DNA of 41,284 bases. Origin: Marinoscillum sp. (lineage in GTDB: Bacteria > Bacteroidota > Bacteroidia > Cytophagales > MED-G16). Where the stretch lies: the NCBI GenBank assembly GCA_002692105.1, contig NZKG01000002.1:1-41284 (forward strand), read 5' to 3'. Position numbers and translations under genes: made by a program. Position 1 is the stretch's first letter. Each line of letters opens with the position of its first letter. The notes under the pieces were generated by a model, which was given only the letters and a program-made list of their open reading frames with translations, was not told where the DNA came from and did not search any database. This document shows, in pieces, positions 16,984 to 26,738 of the stretch.

Positions 16984-19413
16984 ATGAGGTTAATTACACT
17001 ATTATTAATCATTTTAAATTTTAAAGGTCTATCGCAAGAAAACTCCATTGAGGGGACAATTATAGATAGCGAAACGCTTCTACCAATAGAAAACGTTGAA
17101 ATACAAATAAAAAACTCCAAATTAAGAGCAGAGACTAATAATCAAGGTAAATTTTCTTTCAATAGTTTAGAGGATGGTGTTTATGAGTTGTTAATTTTTA
17201 AACCGAATTTCAAACAAATTAAAAAAACAATTACACTTTCTGAAAATAAAATTGAATTTGACCTAAGCTTGGAGGAGAACTACATAAATCTACCAGAACT
17301 CTTAGTTCAAAGTTTCTCTCTTATTAATGGTGAAAAAAATAGAAGAGAAGCAATTGGTTCTGCACACTACATAACTAACAAGGAGTTAAATAAATACAAC
17401 AACACAAACATCCACCAGATTCTTTCAAAAATACCCGGAGTGAACATGCAAGAAGAGGATGGTTTTGGATTAAGACCAAATATAGGAATTAGAGGAACTG
17501 GAATAGAAAGAACGTCTAAAATTACAATTATGGAAGATGGAATATTGATGGCTCCAGCACCATACTCCTCGCCAGCGGCCTACTATTTTCCAACAGCAGG
17601 AAGAATGAACTCAGTTGAAATATTAAAAGGGTCCAGTCAAATAAAATCAGGCCCCTTAACTAATGGCGGTTCGATAAATTTTATTTCTACACCCATACCT
17701 GAATCTTTTAAATCCTCAATAAAAATGATAGCAGGGACGAATACTTACAGAAACTTTCATGGTTATTCAGGCGGTACGTTTAATAATTTTGGTGTACTCA
17801 TTGAGGGATACAATTATGGTTCTGATGGATTCAAAAAATTGGAAAACAATGAATCAACAGGATTTAATAAAACCGATTATAATATTAAATTAAATTATAA
17901 GGGAAATAATTCATCGAAAATATATCACGAAAGCATATTTAGTTTGGGTGTAACAAATGAAAATTCGAATGAAACTTATCTTGGATTAAGCGAAGAAGAT
18001 TTTCAGACAACTCCATATAAAAGATATGATGCGTCACAATTAGATAATATGAAAGCAAATCAAGAAAGGGTTTCAATTAAGAACTATATAGAGTTTAAAA
18101 ATGGGTTTAACATATCCTCCAGCATATACTTTAATAAATTCCATAGAAATTGGTATAAACTTCAAAGCATAGTTCATGAAAACAATAAAATTGGAATTTC
18201 ATCTCTTTTCAATGATAATGATGACGCTCTTCAGATAATTAAAGGAAATGTAAACAGTTCGGCAAACGCTTTAATTATAAGAGCCAATAATAGAAACTAT
18301 ATCTCAAAAGGAATTCAAATTACACTTAATCAATCTTTCACAAATAAAAATCTTTCTCACGATATAAGTTTAAGTTCAAGAATTCATTATGATGAAATGG
18401 ATAGATTCCAATGGGAAGATAAGTTTGAAATGATTAATAGAACAATGAGATTAACTACAAAAGGAGAAAAAGGATCGAATAGTAATAGGGTACAATTTTC
18501 AAATGCAACTGCTAATTATATAAACTACAAATTAAAAAGTGAAAAATACTCCCTTACATTAGGACTAAGAAATGAAAATATAATAGGAACAAGAAACGAT
18601 TACGGAAAATCCGATCCAGAAAGAACAGGCTATGAAATTTCAAAAAGAAAAAATAAAATTAACGCCTTAATTCCTGGTCTTGGATTAATGTACAATATTA
18701 ATAAAGCATCAAATGCCTTTTTAGGTATTCACAAAGGCTTCTCCCCTCCTGGAGACAAACCCGAAACGAAACCAGAAGAAAGTATAAATTTTGAAATTGG
18801 CTACAGAAAAAATGCAAAAAATTTACAAACTGAAATTATTGGATATCTAAGCGACTATTCAAATTTACTTGGGGCAGACTTGGCTGCAACTGGAGGATCT
18901 GGAACCAATGAACTCTTTAATGCAGGAGAAGCTGTTGTGAAAGGAATTGAATTTTTAAGTAGCATAAATATTACGCGCAATACATCTCAACTCCACCTTC
19001 CGATCTATTTCAATTATACGTTTACGGATGCAAAATTTAATCAGGATTATGAAAGTGCATTCGATGCTTGGGGAGGAGAAATTAAATCTGGTTATAAATT
19101 ACCATATATTTCTAAACACCTAATTAGCTTAGGAGCTGAGCTAAATGTTAAAAAAATAAATTTAAATATAGACTATTCCTACAAAAGTAAATTTAGAACA
19201 AGACCAGGGTTAGATATGAATGATTCAAAAAATATAATCGAAGATTTTGGTATTTTAAATATGGCATTAAATTATAATTTAACTAAAAATATAAAACTTA
19301 ATTTTTCAATTAATAATATGCTTAATAAAGTTTACGCAGTAGCAAGTAGACCAGCTGGATTAAGGCCTGGCCAACCAAGAGTTATTAAATTTGGGGTTAG
19401 ACTGGATCTTTAA
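16984..19413 (+). CDS. FecA-like TonB-dependent outer membrane receptor
   Basis: About 809 residues from this start. It should import a ferric chelate across the outer membrane using TonB energy. MRLITLLLIILNFKGLSQ is a signal peptide; next comes a carboxypeptidase-like regulatory domain (about 75 residues, GTIIDSETLLPIENVEI onward), then the plug with ILSKIPGVNMQEEDG, RGTGIERTSKI, MEDGILMAPAPYSSPAAYYF and ILKGSSQIKSGP, then the beta-barrel ending in the aromatic-poor strand VIKFGVRLDL. The MEDG...APAPY...YYFP...RM pattern is that of ferric-dicitrate (FecA) type receptors. An upstream ATG at 16942 would add 14 residues before the signal peptide and is less likely, though it sits three bases from the operator. 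It overlaps convergent fbpC by 17 bases. Confidence 0.9.
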   Translation: MRLITLLLIILNFKGLSQENSIEGTIIDSETLLPIENVEIQIKNSKLRAETNNQGKFSFNSLEDGVYELLIFKPNFKQIKKTITLSENKIEFDLSLEENYINLPELLVQSFSLINGEKNRREAIGSAHYITNKELNKYNNTNIHQILSKIPGVNMQEEDGFGLRPNIGIRGTGIERTSKITIMEDGILMAPAPYSSPAAYYFPTAGRMNSVEILKGSSQIKSGPLTNGGSINFISTPIPESFKSSIKMIAGTNTYRNFHGYSGGTFNNFGVLIEGYNYGSDGFKKLENNESTGFNKTDYNIKLNYKGNNSSKIYHESIFSLGVTNENSNETYLGLSEEDFQTTPYKRYDASQLDNMKANQERVSIKNYIEFKNGFNISSSIYFNKFHRNWYKLQSIVHENNKIGISSLFNDNDDALQIIKGNVNSSANALIIRANNRNYISKGIQITLNQSFTNKNLSHDISLSSRIHYDEMDRFQWEDKFEMINRTMRLTTKGEKGSNSNRVQFSNATANYINYKLKSEKYSLTLGLRNENIIGTRNDYGKSDPERTGYEISKRKNKINALIPGLGLMYNINKASNAFLGIHKGFSPPGDKPETKPEESINFEIGYRKNAKNLQTEIIGYLSDYSNLLGADLAATGGSGTNELFNAGEAVVKGIEFLSSINITRNTSQLHLPIYFNYTFTDAKFNQDYESAFDAWGGEIKSGYKLPYISKHLISLGAELNVKKINLNIDYSYKSKFRTRPGLDMNDSKNIIEDFGILNMALNYNLTKNIKLNFSINNMLNKVYAVASRPAGLRPGQPRVIKFGVRLDL

Positions 19414-20371
19414 AAAAGTTTTTACATACTGGATCAAAGTATATAAGGTCTTTTTCACCAAAATCAACATAAACGTTTTTATTTTCTTCGAGTGGATCCT
19501 TAGAAAAGAAATGCCATGTTTCATTATTTTGTTTGCCTTTTACCTTATACTCTTTTCCCTGGAAAAAGCATTTCTCAACATGAACTTTGTATTTTGATTT
19601 TTTCTTAGATACCCTTACCCTCTCTGGCCTAACATAATAGGTGTCGTTTTTATGAAATAGTTTATTCATATCACCTAAAATTTCAGCGCAATAACAATTT
19701 GCTGGCTCACAATACATAGTTACTGGGCTATCATATTGCTGCAATATTCCTGCCTTAAATATTAAGATCCTGTCAGATATATTTAGTGCATCATTGATGT
19801 CGTGAGTGACAAGTATGGTTGTGGTTTTTGTTTTTTTAATGATCTTATAAATCTCCTCTCGCATCGACTCCTTGATAGTTGTGTCAAGGTTACTGAAGGG
19901 TTCGTCTAATAGCAGTAGCTCTGGCTCTCTAATTAGAGCCCTTGCGATACACGCCCTCTGCTGTTCTCCCCCTGACAACTCGTGGGGAAACCTCTCAAGT
20001 AAAAACTTTAATCCGGTGAGTTTTAATATGTAATCTAGATTCTTCTCATATTTTTTTTCAAGATTAAACGTAATGTTTTGTTCCAAATTTAAATGGGGAA
20101 ATAGGGGGTAATCTTGAAAAACAAATCCGATCTTCCTTTTCTGAGGAGACTCAAATGTATTATAATCATTTAATGTTTTACCATTTAGCTCAATTAATCC
20201 GCTATTAGTCTTTTCAAGTCCGGCCAGACATTTTAAGAAAGTTGTCTTACCGGAACCACTTTCTCCGAGAAAAGAAATTAACTCGCCCTTCTCAACCGAA
20301 AAAGATAAGTCCTTAATGATAGGGAACTCACTTGAGTAGTTCTTAACAAGATTTTTAACTTTTAGAAACAT
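19397..20371 (-). CDS. fbpC: ferric iron ABC transporter ATP-binding protein (FbpC-type)
   Basis: 324 residues from the ATG at 20371. The ATPase subunit that drives periplasmic iron uptake. Walker A FLGESGSGKTTFLKC lies at about 34-48, followed by Q-loop FVFQDYPLFPHL, signature LSGGEQQRACIARAL and Walker B LLLLDEPFSNLD, then the H-loop TTILVTHD. A C-terminal domain of about 100 residues with VRPERVRVSKK looks like the TOBE/regulatory domain of this subfamily. A TTG 15 bases upstream is possible, but MFLKVKNLVKNY is the normal ABC opening. It overlaps the permease gene by 17 bases and the receptor gene by 17. The symbol is given by family and operon context. Confidence 0.9.
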   Translation of the reverse strand: MFLKVKNLVKNYSSEFPIIKDLSFSVEKGELISFLGESGSGKTTFLKCLAGLEKTNSGLIELNGKTLNDYNTFESPQKRKIGFVFQDYPLFPHLNLEQNITFNLEKKYEKNLDYILKLTGLKFLLERFPHELSGGEQQRACIARALIREPELLLLDEPFSNLDTTIKESMREEIYKIIKKTKTTTILVTHDINDALNISDRILIFKAGILQQYDSPVTMYCEPANCYCAEILGDMNKLFHKNDTYYVRPERVRVSKKKSKYKVHVEKCFFQGKEYKVKGKQNNETWHFFSKDPLEENKNVYVDFGEKDLIYFDPVCKNFFKDPV

Positions 20372-21956
20372 CGATCTGCTTATCAATATAATTCTTCAAA
20401 ATTAATAACATCAAACTTCCCAGAATAATAATTATGAGAGAATATATACTAGAAAGTGGTAACATCTCCTCTACAGCGAACTCATATGTCTGCGTTGCAA
20501 GAGTGTCAAAATTAAAAGGACTCAGTATAAGTGTTATTGGCAACTCCTTAAGGATGTCTATAAAAGCAACAATGAAAGCACTTAGTAAAGCGAACTTATT
20601 AATTGGTAGGTGAACTTTCTGTAATAAACTAAATGGGCCTAAACCAAGGTTTTTACCTGTGTCATCAATTGTTTCTGGCTGCTTTTCAAGACTTGACTGG
20701 ATAGGAGATTTTCCGACAGCTAAAAACCTAATTACATACGCAAATAACAAAACTCCAAAAGTTCCAACCAACAAAGAACCTTTAAATAATATCATCAGAC
20801 TCAAAGCTATGACTGCACCTGGAAGGGCGTACCCCAGTGATATTGTATTGCTTATATAAAAATTGATTTTTGACTTTGATATTCTCTCTACATATAAAAA
20901 AAATAAAGCGAAAAATATAACTAGAAGAGAAGCAATACCTGACACAGATATCGAGTTCCAGGTAAGATTAATCACCTTTGACAAATCCGCTAAATGGAAG
21001 GTTTCCAAGGAGTTATTAAGAATAAATATAAAAGGAATAAAAAAACCTAGGACAAAAGGAATAAAACAAATAACCCAGAATATAAGTGGCTTGATTCCAG
21101 AAGACGTATATCTGATATTTAACTGTGTGTTTCTGTTATAATAGAATCTTGATTTTTTTACTGATAATCTCTCAATTAAAAAAAATATTAAAACTACAAC
21201 TATCAATATTGAAGCAAGCTGTATCGCCCCGTCAACATCTCCAAATGAATTCCATGACCTAAATATCCCTGTAGTATAAGTATTTACACCAAAATACTTT
21301 ACTGCACCGTATTCATTCAATACCTCCATTATCACAAGAAATAGACCTGAAAAAATTGCTGGTCTTGAGAGAGGCAAGACAACTTTAAAAAAAGACTGGA
21401 AATTACTTAACCCCATATTTTTTGAGATATTAAGATAATTTGACCCAATCATGCTAAACGAAATCCTTGAGGCCGTGTAAATGTATGGGTAGAGGGCCAA
21501 TCCAAGAATAATACCCAATACCTCTATCTGTAAGTAATCTTGATTTAAAAAATTAGAGAGAGAGGGGAGGTTAGATCTTGCGAAAGTTTGCAGAGGGCCG
21601 GTGAAACTTAAGATCTCTATGTAAGTAAAGCCCATAATGTAAGAAGGTATTGCCAGGGGGAGGTAGAGCGCAATATCAAAAAAAGATCTTCCCTTAAATG
21701 AATAATTACTTATCACCCATGCAGGAAAAATACCAAAAAGGAGAGCGAAGACTGACGTTAAAAAAATTAAGTAGATAGTATTCAGGGTGTAGTCTAAAAG
21801 TACTGTATCTAGTAGATAGATGAGAGTCTCTTTTCCTGAAGTAAAAAAACTAAAAAAAAGAATGAAGACGGGAAGAATTACTAGCATAGCTAGCAAAACA
21901 CTTAGTATGACCCACCTCTTGTTTTGAATAAGCAGAAAATTACTTTTTATTTCCAA
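20355..21956 (-). CDS. fbpB: ferric iron ABC transporter permease, two fused domains (FbpB-type)
   Basis: 533 residues with about twelve hydrophobic helices: two homologous permease halves in one chain, as in the FbpB/SfuB type. Each half carries an EAA-like cytoplasmic loop facing the ATPase: ISKNMGLSNFQSFFKVVLP in the first and TGKNLGLGPFSLLQKVHLP in the second. The start is a TTG at 21956-21954 that overlaps the end of fbpA by 10 bases; the first in-frame ATG lies inside the first helix and would destroy it. It is inner-membrane, and translation is probably coupled to both neighbours. Confidence 0.92.
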   Translation of the reverse strand: MEIKSNFLLIQNKRWVILSVLLAMLVILPVFILFFSFFTSGKETLIYLLDTVLLDYTLNTIYLIFLTSVFALLFGIFPAWVISNYSFKGRSFFDIALYLPLAIPSYIMGFTYIEILSFTGPLQTFARSNLPSLSNFLNQDYLQIEVLGIILGLALYPYIYTASRISFSMIGSNYLNISKNMGLSNFQSFFKVVLPLSRPAIFSGLFLVIMEVLNEYGAVKYFGVNTYTTGIFRSWNSFGDVDGAIQLASILIVVVLIFFLIERLSVKKSRFYYNRNTQLNIRYTSSGIKPLIFWVICFIPFVLGFFIPFIFILNNSLETFHLADLSKVINLTWNSISVSGIASLLVIFFALFFLYVERISKSKINFYISNTISLGYALPGAVIALSLMILFKGSLLVGTFGVLLFAYVIRFLAVGKSPIQSSLEKQPETIDDTGKNLGLGPFSLLQKVHLPINKFALLSAFIVAFIDILKELPITLILSPFNFDTLATQTYEFAVEEMLPLSSIYSLIIIILGSLMLLILKNYIDKQIDVSKS

Positions 21957-22969
21957 CCGGCTTTGTCAAAAATTTTAATAGCCTCAGATCTAAATTCACC
22001 TAAAGCATTTAAATTAAGTTTATCAATTTTAAATTCGCCCCAAGCCCTGACAATTTCAGAAGGTTGAACCAAAGAGTTGGCAGGGTACTCGTAGCTATTA
22101 TTAACGTATACCTCCTGAGCTTCCTCGCTTGTAAGATACTCAATTAATTTAATAGCGTTTTCTCGATTTGGAGAGTTTTTAGTTAATCCCAAGGCAGATA
22201 TATTTATGTGACTTCCTCTGTCACCAGGTCCTTGATTTGGGAAAAATACAGAGACTGATTTACCCGCATTAATTTCTTCTTCCTTCTCGGAAGCAAGCAA
22301 TAAACCTATATAATATGAATTAACTATGGCTATATCTCCCTGTCCAGCAGCAATTGCCTTGACCTGATCTCTATCACTCCCTTTTGGATCCCTAGCAAAG
22401 TTAGAAACAACTCCATTAGCCCACGCCTGTGTTTTTGCTCCTCCGAGGTTTGCCACTATTGATGACATCAAAGCCTGATTATATGCGTTAGACGATGACC
22501 TTACAAGTAACCTGTTTTTCCACTTAGAATTCGCTAAATCCTCATAGGTTGATAAGTCTGATTTATTAACTCTCTCGTTACTATATACCACAATTCTAGC
22601 CCTGTAAGTTATTGGTGCCCAGTAACTATCTGAATCTAATAAGTCAGTTCTTATATTTCCATTAACTGCATCACTAGGAACTTTTTGGAGGACTCCGGCT
22701 TCCCTTGCATTAAATAGTTTTCCAGCGTCTACTGTAACAAATAAATCAGCAGGTGAATTTTCTCCCTCATTTTTTAATCTTTCTATTAACTCATCAGCAT
22801 TTGCTTTCACGACATTTACCTTTATGCCCGTTTTCTCAGTAAAATTTTTATACTGTAGTTCATCTACGGCATAGTGTCTCTGACTATATAGATTAACTTC
22901 GTTGGGAAGCTCCTTATTCATAGAACAAGAAAATGCTGTTATAGATAAAAGGAATATTATTTTTTTCAT
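21947..22969 (-). CDS. fbpA: ferric iron ABC transporter substrate-binding lipoprotein (FbpA-type)
   Basis: 340 residues. It binds ferric iron in the periplasm and passes it to FbpBC. The signal MKKIIFLLSITAFSC ends in a lipobox with Cys15, so it is a lipoprotein. Iron-ligand motifs of this family are visible: YSQRHY at 28-33, and the tyrosine pair Y219/Y220 in IVNSYYIG. Other conserved parts are ADLFVTVDAGKLFNAREAGVLQ and FPNQGPGDRGSHINISALGL. It is first in the fbpABC operon, with the TTTAGA-TTTAT-TCTAAA palindrome nine bases before its ATG. This placement predicts repression when iron is plentiful. Confidence 0.94.
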   Translation of the reverse strand: MKKIIFLLSITAFSCSMNKELPNEVNLYSQRHYAVDELQYKNFTEKTGIKVNVVKANADELIERLKNEGENSPADLFVTVDAGKLFNAREAGVLQKVPSDAVNGNIRTDLLDSDSYWAPITYRARIVVYSNERVNKSDLSTYEDLANSKWKNRLLVRSSSNAYNQALMSSIVANLGGAKTQAWANGVVSNFARDPKGSDRDQVKAIAAGQGDIAIVNSYYIGLLLASEKEEEINAGKSVSVFFPNQGPGDRGSHINISALGLTKNSPNRENAIKLIEYLTSEEAQEVYVNNSYEYPANSLVQPSEIVRAWGEFKIDKLNLNALGEFRSEAIKIFDKAGWK

Positions 22970-22978
22970 TGTTTCTTA

Positions 22979-22995
22979 TTTAGATTTATTCTAAA
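22979..22995. promoter_or_regulatory. putative iron-regulator operator upstream of fbpA
   Basis: Perfect palindrome with arms TTTAGA and TCTAAA around TTTAT. It is the same box as at 16920-16940, differing at one arm position. It lies nine bases upstream of the fbpA ATG and 92 bases upstream of divergent fumC, so it most likely controls the iron transporter. The regulator is unknown. Confidence 0.65.
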
Positions 22996-23087
22996 CTGCA
23001 AGTAAATAAATAATTATATAAAAACAAACTCCCACATTATAAAGAATATTAACATAGAGAATCATTTTTATCATTAATTTTACAAGA

Positions 23088-24473
23088 ATGACTAAGAGAA
23101 CAGAAAAAGATTCTATTGGAGAAATAAAAGTAGGGGCCGATAAGTTCTGGGGTGCCCAGACACAGAGATCTCTAGAAAACTTTGATATTGGTTTTGAAAA
23201 AATGCCATGGGAAATTATTGAATCTTTTGCCGTCTTAAAAATGGCCGCTGCAGAAACAAATCATGAGCTAGGTGTTCTCGAAAAAGAGAAAATGGAAGTT
23301 ATTTCTTCGGTTTGTGGAGAGATATTAGATGGAAAGTTAATAGACCACTTCCCTTTATCTGTATGGCAGACAGGCTCCGGTACCCAGTCAAATATGAATG
23401 TAAATGAAGTTATAGCGAACAGGTGTCATGTTAAGATGGGAGGAAAGCTTACAGACAAAATAAAAAAAATTCATCCTAACGACGATGTCAATAAGTCTCA
23501 ATCTTCAAACGATACATTTCCTACAGCCATGAATATGGCTACTTATCATATCCTAACAAGTTACACAATACCTTGCCTTGAAAAAATGGCCAACGAGCTA
23601 AATAAAAAAGCTACAGAATTTAAAAACATTGTAAAGATTGGGAGGACACATTTTATGGACGCAACACCTCTAACACTTGGGATGGAATTCAGTGGTTATG
23701 TGGCACAAATCCAACATACTATCAAAGGTGTAAAAGAGTCCCTACCACATCTCTCCGAATTAGCTTTAGGAGGAACAGCTGTAGGCACTGGCCTAAATAC
23801 CCCCAAAGGCTATGCAAAGAAAGTAGCAGAAAAGATTGCTGAAATAACCGGATATAAATTTATTACTGCAAAGAATAAATTTGAGGCACTTGCGGCTAAT
23901 GATGCAATGGTAAAAGCATCGGGGTCACTAAAAAATACAGCTGTGGCGCTAATGAAAATAGCAAATGATATAAGGATGTTATCTTCTGGGCCAAGAAGTG
24001 GTATTGGGGAAATAAACCTTCCAGCAAACGAACCTGGTTCATCGATTATGCCTGGAAAAGTAAACCCAACCCAGTGCGAGGCTATCACAATGGTCTGCTC
24101 TCAGGTAATAGGGAATGACGTAGCCGTAAGTGTTGGGGGTATGAGCGGACATTTTGAGCTGAACGTATTCAAGCCGATGATAGCACATAACACCCTTAAC
24201 TCCGCAAGATTACTTGGTGATTCATGTACATCTTTTACTAATAATTGCATAGTTGGAATTAAGCCTAATGAGAAGGTTATAAAAGACCAACTTGAAAAAT
24301 CATTAATGCTAGTAACAGCACTCAATACTCATATAGGGTATGATAATGCTGCTAAAATTGCTAAAAAAGCCCACACCGACGGTATTACTTTGAAAGAGGC
24401 TGCCCTTAAATTAAAATTAGTAAGTGAAAGTGATTTTGATAAGTGGGTAGATCCAAAAAAGATGATTGGGTAG
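23088..24473 (+). CDS. fumC: fumarate hydratase class II
   Basis: 461 residues, the usual length. It hydrates fumarate to L-malate in the TCA cycle, without an Fe-S cluster. Seen: [15 protein letters not shown] at 95-108, [17 protein letters not shown] at 129-145, [14 protein letters not shown] with H188, and the fumarase/aspartase signature [16 protein letters not shown] at 317-332 with the catalytic serine loop. Aspartase is unlikely given the close match to FumC. It is followed four bases later by map on the same strand. Confidence 0.98.
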   Translation: MTKRTEKDSIGEIKVGADKFWGAQTQRSLENFDIGFEKMPWEIIESFAVLKMAAAETNHELGVLEKEKMEVISSVCGEILDGKLIDHFPLSVWQTGSGTQSNMNVNEVIANRCHVKMGGKLTDKIKKIHPNDDVNKSQSSNDTFPTAMNMATYHILTSYTIPCLEKMANELNKKATEFKNIVKIGRTHFMDATPLTLGMEFSGYVAQIQHTIKGVKESLPHLSELALGGTAVGTGLNTPKGYAKKVAEKIAEITGYKFITAKNKFEALAANDAMVKASGSLKNTAVALMKIANDIRMLSSGPRSGIGEINLPANEPGSSIMPGKVNPTQCEAITMVCSQVIGNDVAVSVGGMSGHFELNVFKPMIAHNTLNSARLLGDSCTSFTNNCIVGIKPNEKVIKDQLEKSLMLVTALNTHIGYDNAAKIAKKAHTDGITLKEAALKLKLVSESDFDKWVDPKKMIG

Positions 24474-24477
24474 GTAG

Positions 24478-25239
24478 ATGATAAACTACAAGACAGCTGA
24501 GGAAATAGAACTAATAAAGAAAAGCTCAAGGTTAGTTTCAAAAACATTAGGAGAATTAAATAAACGCATAGAACCTGGCGTTATACCGCTAGATCTAGAC
24601 AAAGTTGCTGAAACTTTTATAAGAGATAACAAAGGAGAGCCTGGCTTTTTAGGCATGTATGACTTTCCTAACACCCTCTGTGTTTCTGTTAACGAAGAGG
24701 TTGTACACGGAATTCCAGGAAAAAAACCATTACAAAACGGCGACATAATATCTATTGACTGCGGTGTACTTATGAATGATTTTTATGGAGATCACGCATA
24801 CACATTTCCTGTTGGTGAAATAAGCGAAGAGCTAAGTCAGTTGCTATCTGTAACGAAAGAGTCATTATATAGGGGAATAAATAAACTAAAAGTTGGCAAT
24901 AGGATTGGAGATGTAAGCCAGGAGATTCAAAGTTTTACAGAAAGCTTTGGATATGGTGTTGTTAGAGAATTAGTTGGTCACGGTCTAGGAAGAGGTTTGC
25001 ATGAAGAGCCTGACATCCCTAATTTTGGGACGGCAAATGCTGGAGCAAAAATTAAGAATGGCTTAGTGGTAGCAATTGAGCCTATGATAAATCTAGGGGG
25101 TAAGGAGGTTGAACAGGCACAAGATGGTTGGACCATTATTACAAAGGACAGAAAACAGTCAGCACATTTTGAACATAATATAGCTGTGGTGGACGGTGAG
25201 CCCGTCATTCTTTCAACATTTGATTTTATTGAAAGTTAG
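24478..25239 (+). CDS. map: type I methionine aminopeptidase
   Basis: 253 residues. It removes the N-terminal methionine from new proteins. The five metal ligands are all present with E. coli-like spacing: D94 (SIDCG), D105 (GDHAYTF), H168 (GHGLG), E201 (AIEPM) and E232 (FEHN); H77 in VVHGIP is the substrate histidine. No N-terminal SH3-like extension, so type Ia. It lies four bases after fumC, so the two are probably co-transcribed. Its last 14 bases overlap the convergent GH3-family gene. Confidence 0.97.
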   Translation: MINYKTAEEIELIKKSSRLVSKTLGELNKRIEPGVIPLDLDKVAETFIRDNKGEPGFLGMYDFPNTLCVSVNEEVVHGIPGKKPLQNGDIISIDCGVLMNDFYGDHAYTFPVGEISEELSQLLSVTKESLYRGINKLKVGNRIGDVSQEIQSFTESFGYGVVRELVGHGLGRGLHEEPDIPNFGTANAGAKIKNGLVVAIEPMINLGGKEVEQAQDGWTIITKDRKQSAHFEHNIAVVDGEPVILSTFDFIES

Positions 25240-26737
25240 AAACTTTATCTAACATATCATCAACAAATTTCCTGTCGTTACTTAGTCTTGGTACCTTGTG
25301 TTGTCCCCCAAGCTTCTTTTTGGACTTCAACCAAAAATCAAAAAAACCAGATTTAACAAAATGAACCTGAGGTGGTTTAATAGCAATATCCCTATATCTC
25401 TTAGCCTCATAGTCAGAATTTAATTTCATTAATTCTTTATCTAAGATATTTATAAAATGCTTTTTACTATCTGGCTCTTTAATAAATTCAATTATCCACT
25501 CATGAGCACCTCTTGACTTTGATGATATATATAATGGCGCTGCTGTATAATTATAAAACAAGGAATTAGTCTTTAAACAGGCATTTGAAATTGCTTTATC
25601 CGTGTTTTGCACTATTACCTCTTCACCAAAGGCGTTAATGAACTGTTTTGTTCTTCCAGTTATTAAAATTTTATATGGATCTAAAGATATAAAAGAAACT
25701 GTATCTCCAACTTTATACCTCCAAAGACCCGAATAAGTTGAAATAATTAGTGCGTATTGTTTATCAATTTTCACGTCTTCTAAATTCACAATTGTTCTGT
25801 TTACTAAATCTTCAAACTCATAATAAACTCCATGATTTGTCATTAGAAGCATACCTTCTGAATCAGGGCCATCTTGAAATGCAAAAAAACCCTCAGAGGC
25901 ATTGTATGTTTCTAAATAATTCATCTTTTTAGATGGTATTAACTCTTTAAATAACTGCCTATATGGGTCAAAAGAAACAGCACCATGTATGAAAAGTTCA
26001 AGATTTGGCCAAACTTCTAAAATATTCTGAGATTTTGTGACTCTGAGTATCTCCTTAATAAGTACAATGGTCCACGTGGGGACACCCGAAATGCTAGTAA
26101 TATTTTGTTGAGATGTGATTTTTGCCATCTTTTTTATTTTTTCTTCCCACTCTGGATTTAAGGCTACATCTATAGATGGTGTCCTGAAGGCTCTAGCCCA
26201 AACTGGTAAATTCTTCAACAAGACAGCTGAAATATCACCAGTAAATATGTGTGGATTTGGTGAGTAAGGTGTTACTTGTCTGCTGCCACCTAATACTAAT
26301 GAGTAACCATCAAAAAGTTTAGATTTTTTATTATTAGATATATATTGTGCTAGTAGGTCCTGGCCAGATCTATAATGGTTTTTTTTTAGCGATACATCAC
26401 TAACAGGAATAAATTTACTCTTATCATTTGTAGTACCTGAAGACATAGCAGCCCACTTGATAGCATCTGGCCAAATAACATTCTTTTCACCTCTCAAAAC
26501 TTTTTTTATCTCTACAGAAAAGTCTTCATATTCAACCAACGGAACCTGCGCTGAAAAAGAATCATAATCTCTTATTTTATTAAAAAAATAGCGTTTACCA
26601 TAATCTGTTATTGACCCTTTTTCTAATAAATTATTAAGTAAATCAGCCTGATCATGAACTGCTTTTTTCTTACTTTCTGTAAATGACTTTAATCTTTTTG
26701 ACAGGAAAGCTGATGTTATTTTAGTAACAAGACCCAT
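25226..26737 (-). CDS. GH3 family acyl-adenylate-forming protein
   Basis: 503 residues. The GH3 family is named after plant auxin-responsive acyl-amido synthetases and belongs to the ANL adenylating superfamily; the bacterial members are mostly uncharacterised. Seen: the ATP/AMP-binding SSGTTNDKSK at 99-108, YNASEGFFAFQDG, and SGLWRYKVGDTVSF near the third motif. The protein is cytoplasmic by appearance. Its start lies one base after the lptB stop, so the two probably form one operon, but that does not tell the substrate. I would not call it an auxin enzyme. Confidence 0.9.
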   Translation of the reverse strand: MGLVTKITSAFLSKRLKSFTESKKKAVHDQADLLNNLLEKGSITDYGKRYFFNKIRDYDSFSAQVPLVEYEDFSVEIKKVLRGEKNVIWPDAIKWAAMSSGTTNDKSKFIPVSDVSLKKNHYRSGQDLLAQYISNNKKSKLFDGYSLVLGGSRQVTPYSPNPHIFTGDISAVLLKNLPVWARAFRTPSIDVALNPEWEEKIKKMAKITSQQNITSISGVPTWTIVLIKEILRVTKSQNILEVWPNLELFIHGAVSFDPYRQLFKELIPSKKMNYLETYNASEGFFAFQDGPDSEGMLLMTNHGVYYEFEDLVNRTIVNLEDVKIDKQYALIISTYSGLWRYKVGDTVSFISLDPYKILITGRTKQFINAFGEEVIVQNTDKAISNACLKTNSLFYNYTAAPLYISSKSRGAHEWIIEFIKEPDSKKHFINILDKELMKLNSDYEAKRYRDIAIKPPQVHFVKSGFFDFWLKSKKKLGGQHKVPRLSNDRKFVDDMLDKVSNFQ

Positions 26738-26738
26738 T

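Noticed and set aside
20372-20386. TTG start for fbpC giving five extra residues
   Set aside because: The ATG at 20371 gives the normal ABC ATPase N-terminus.
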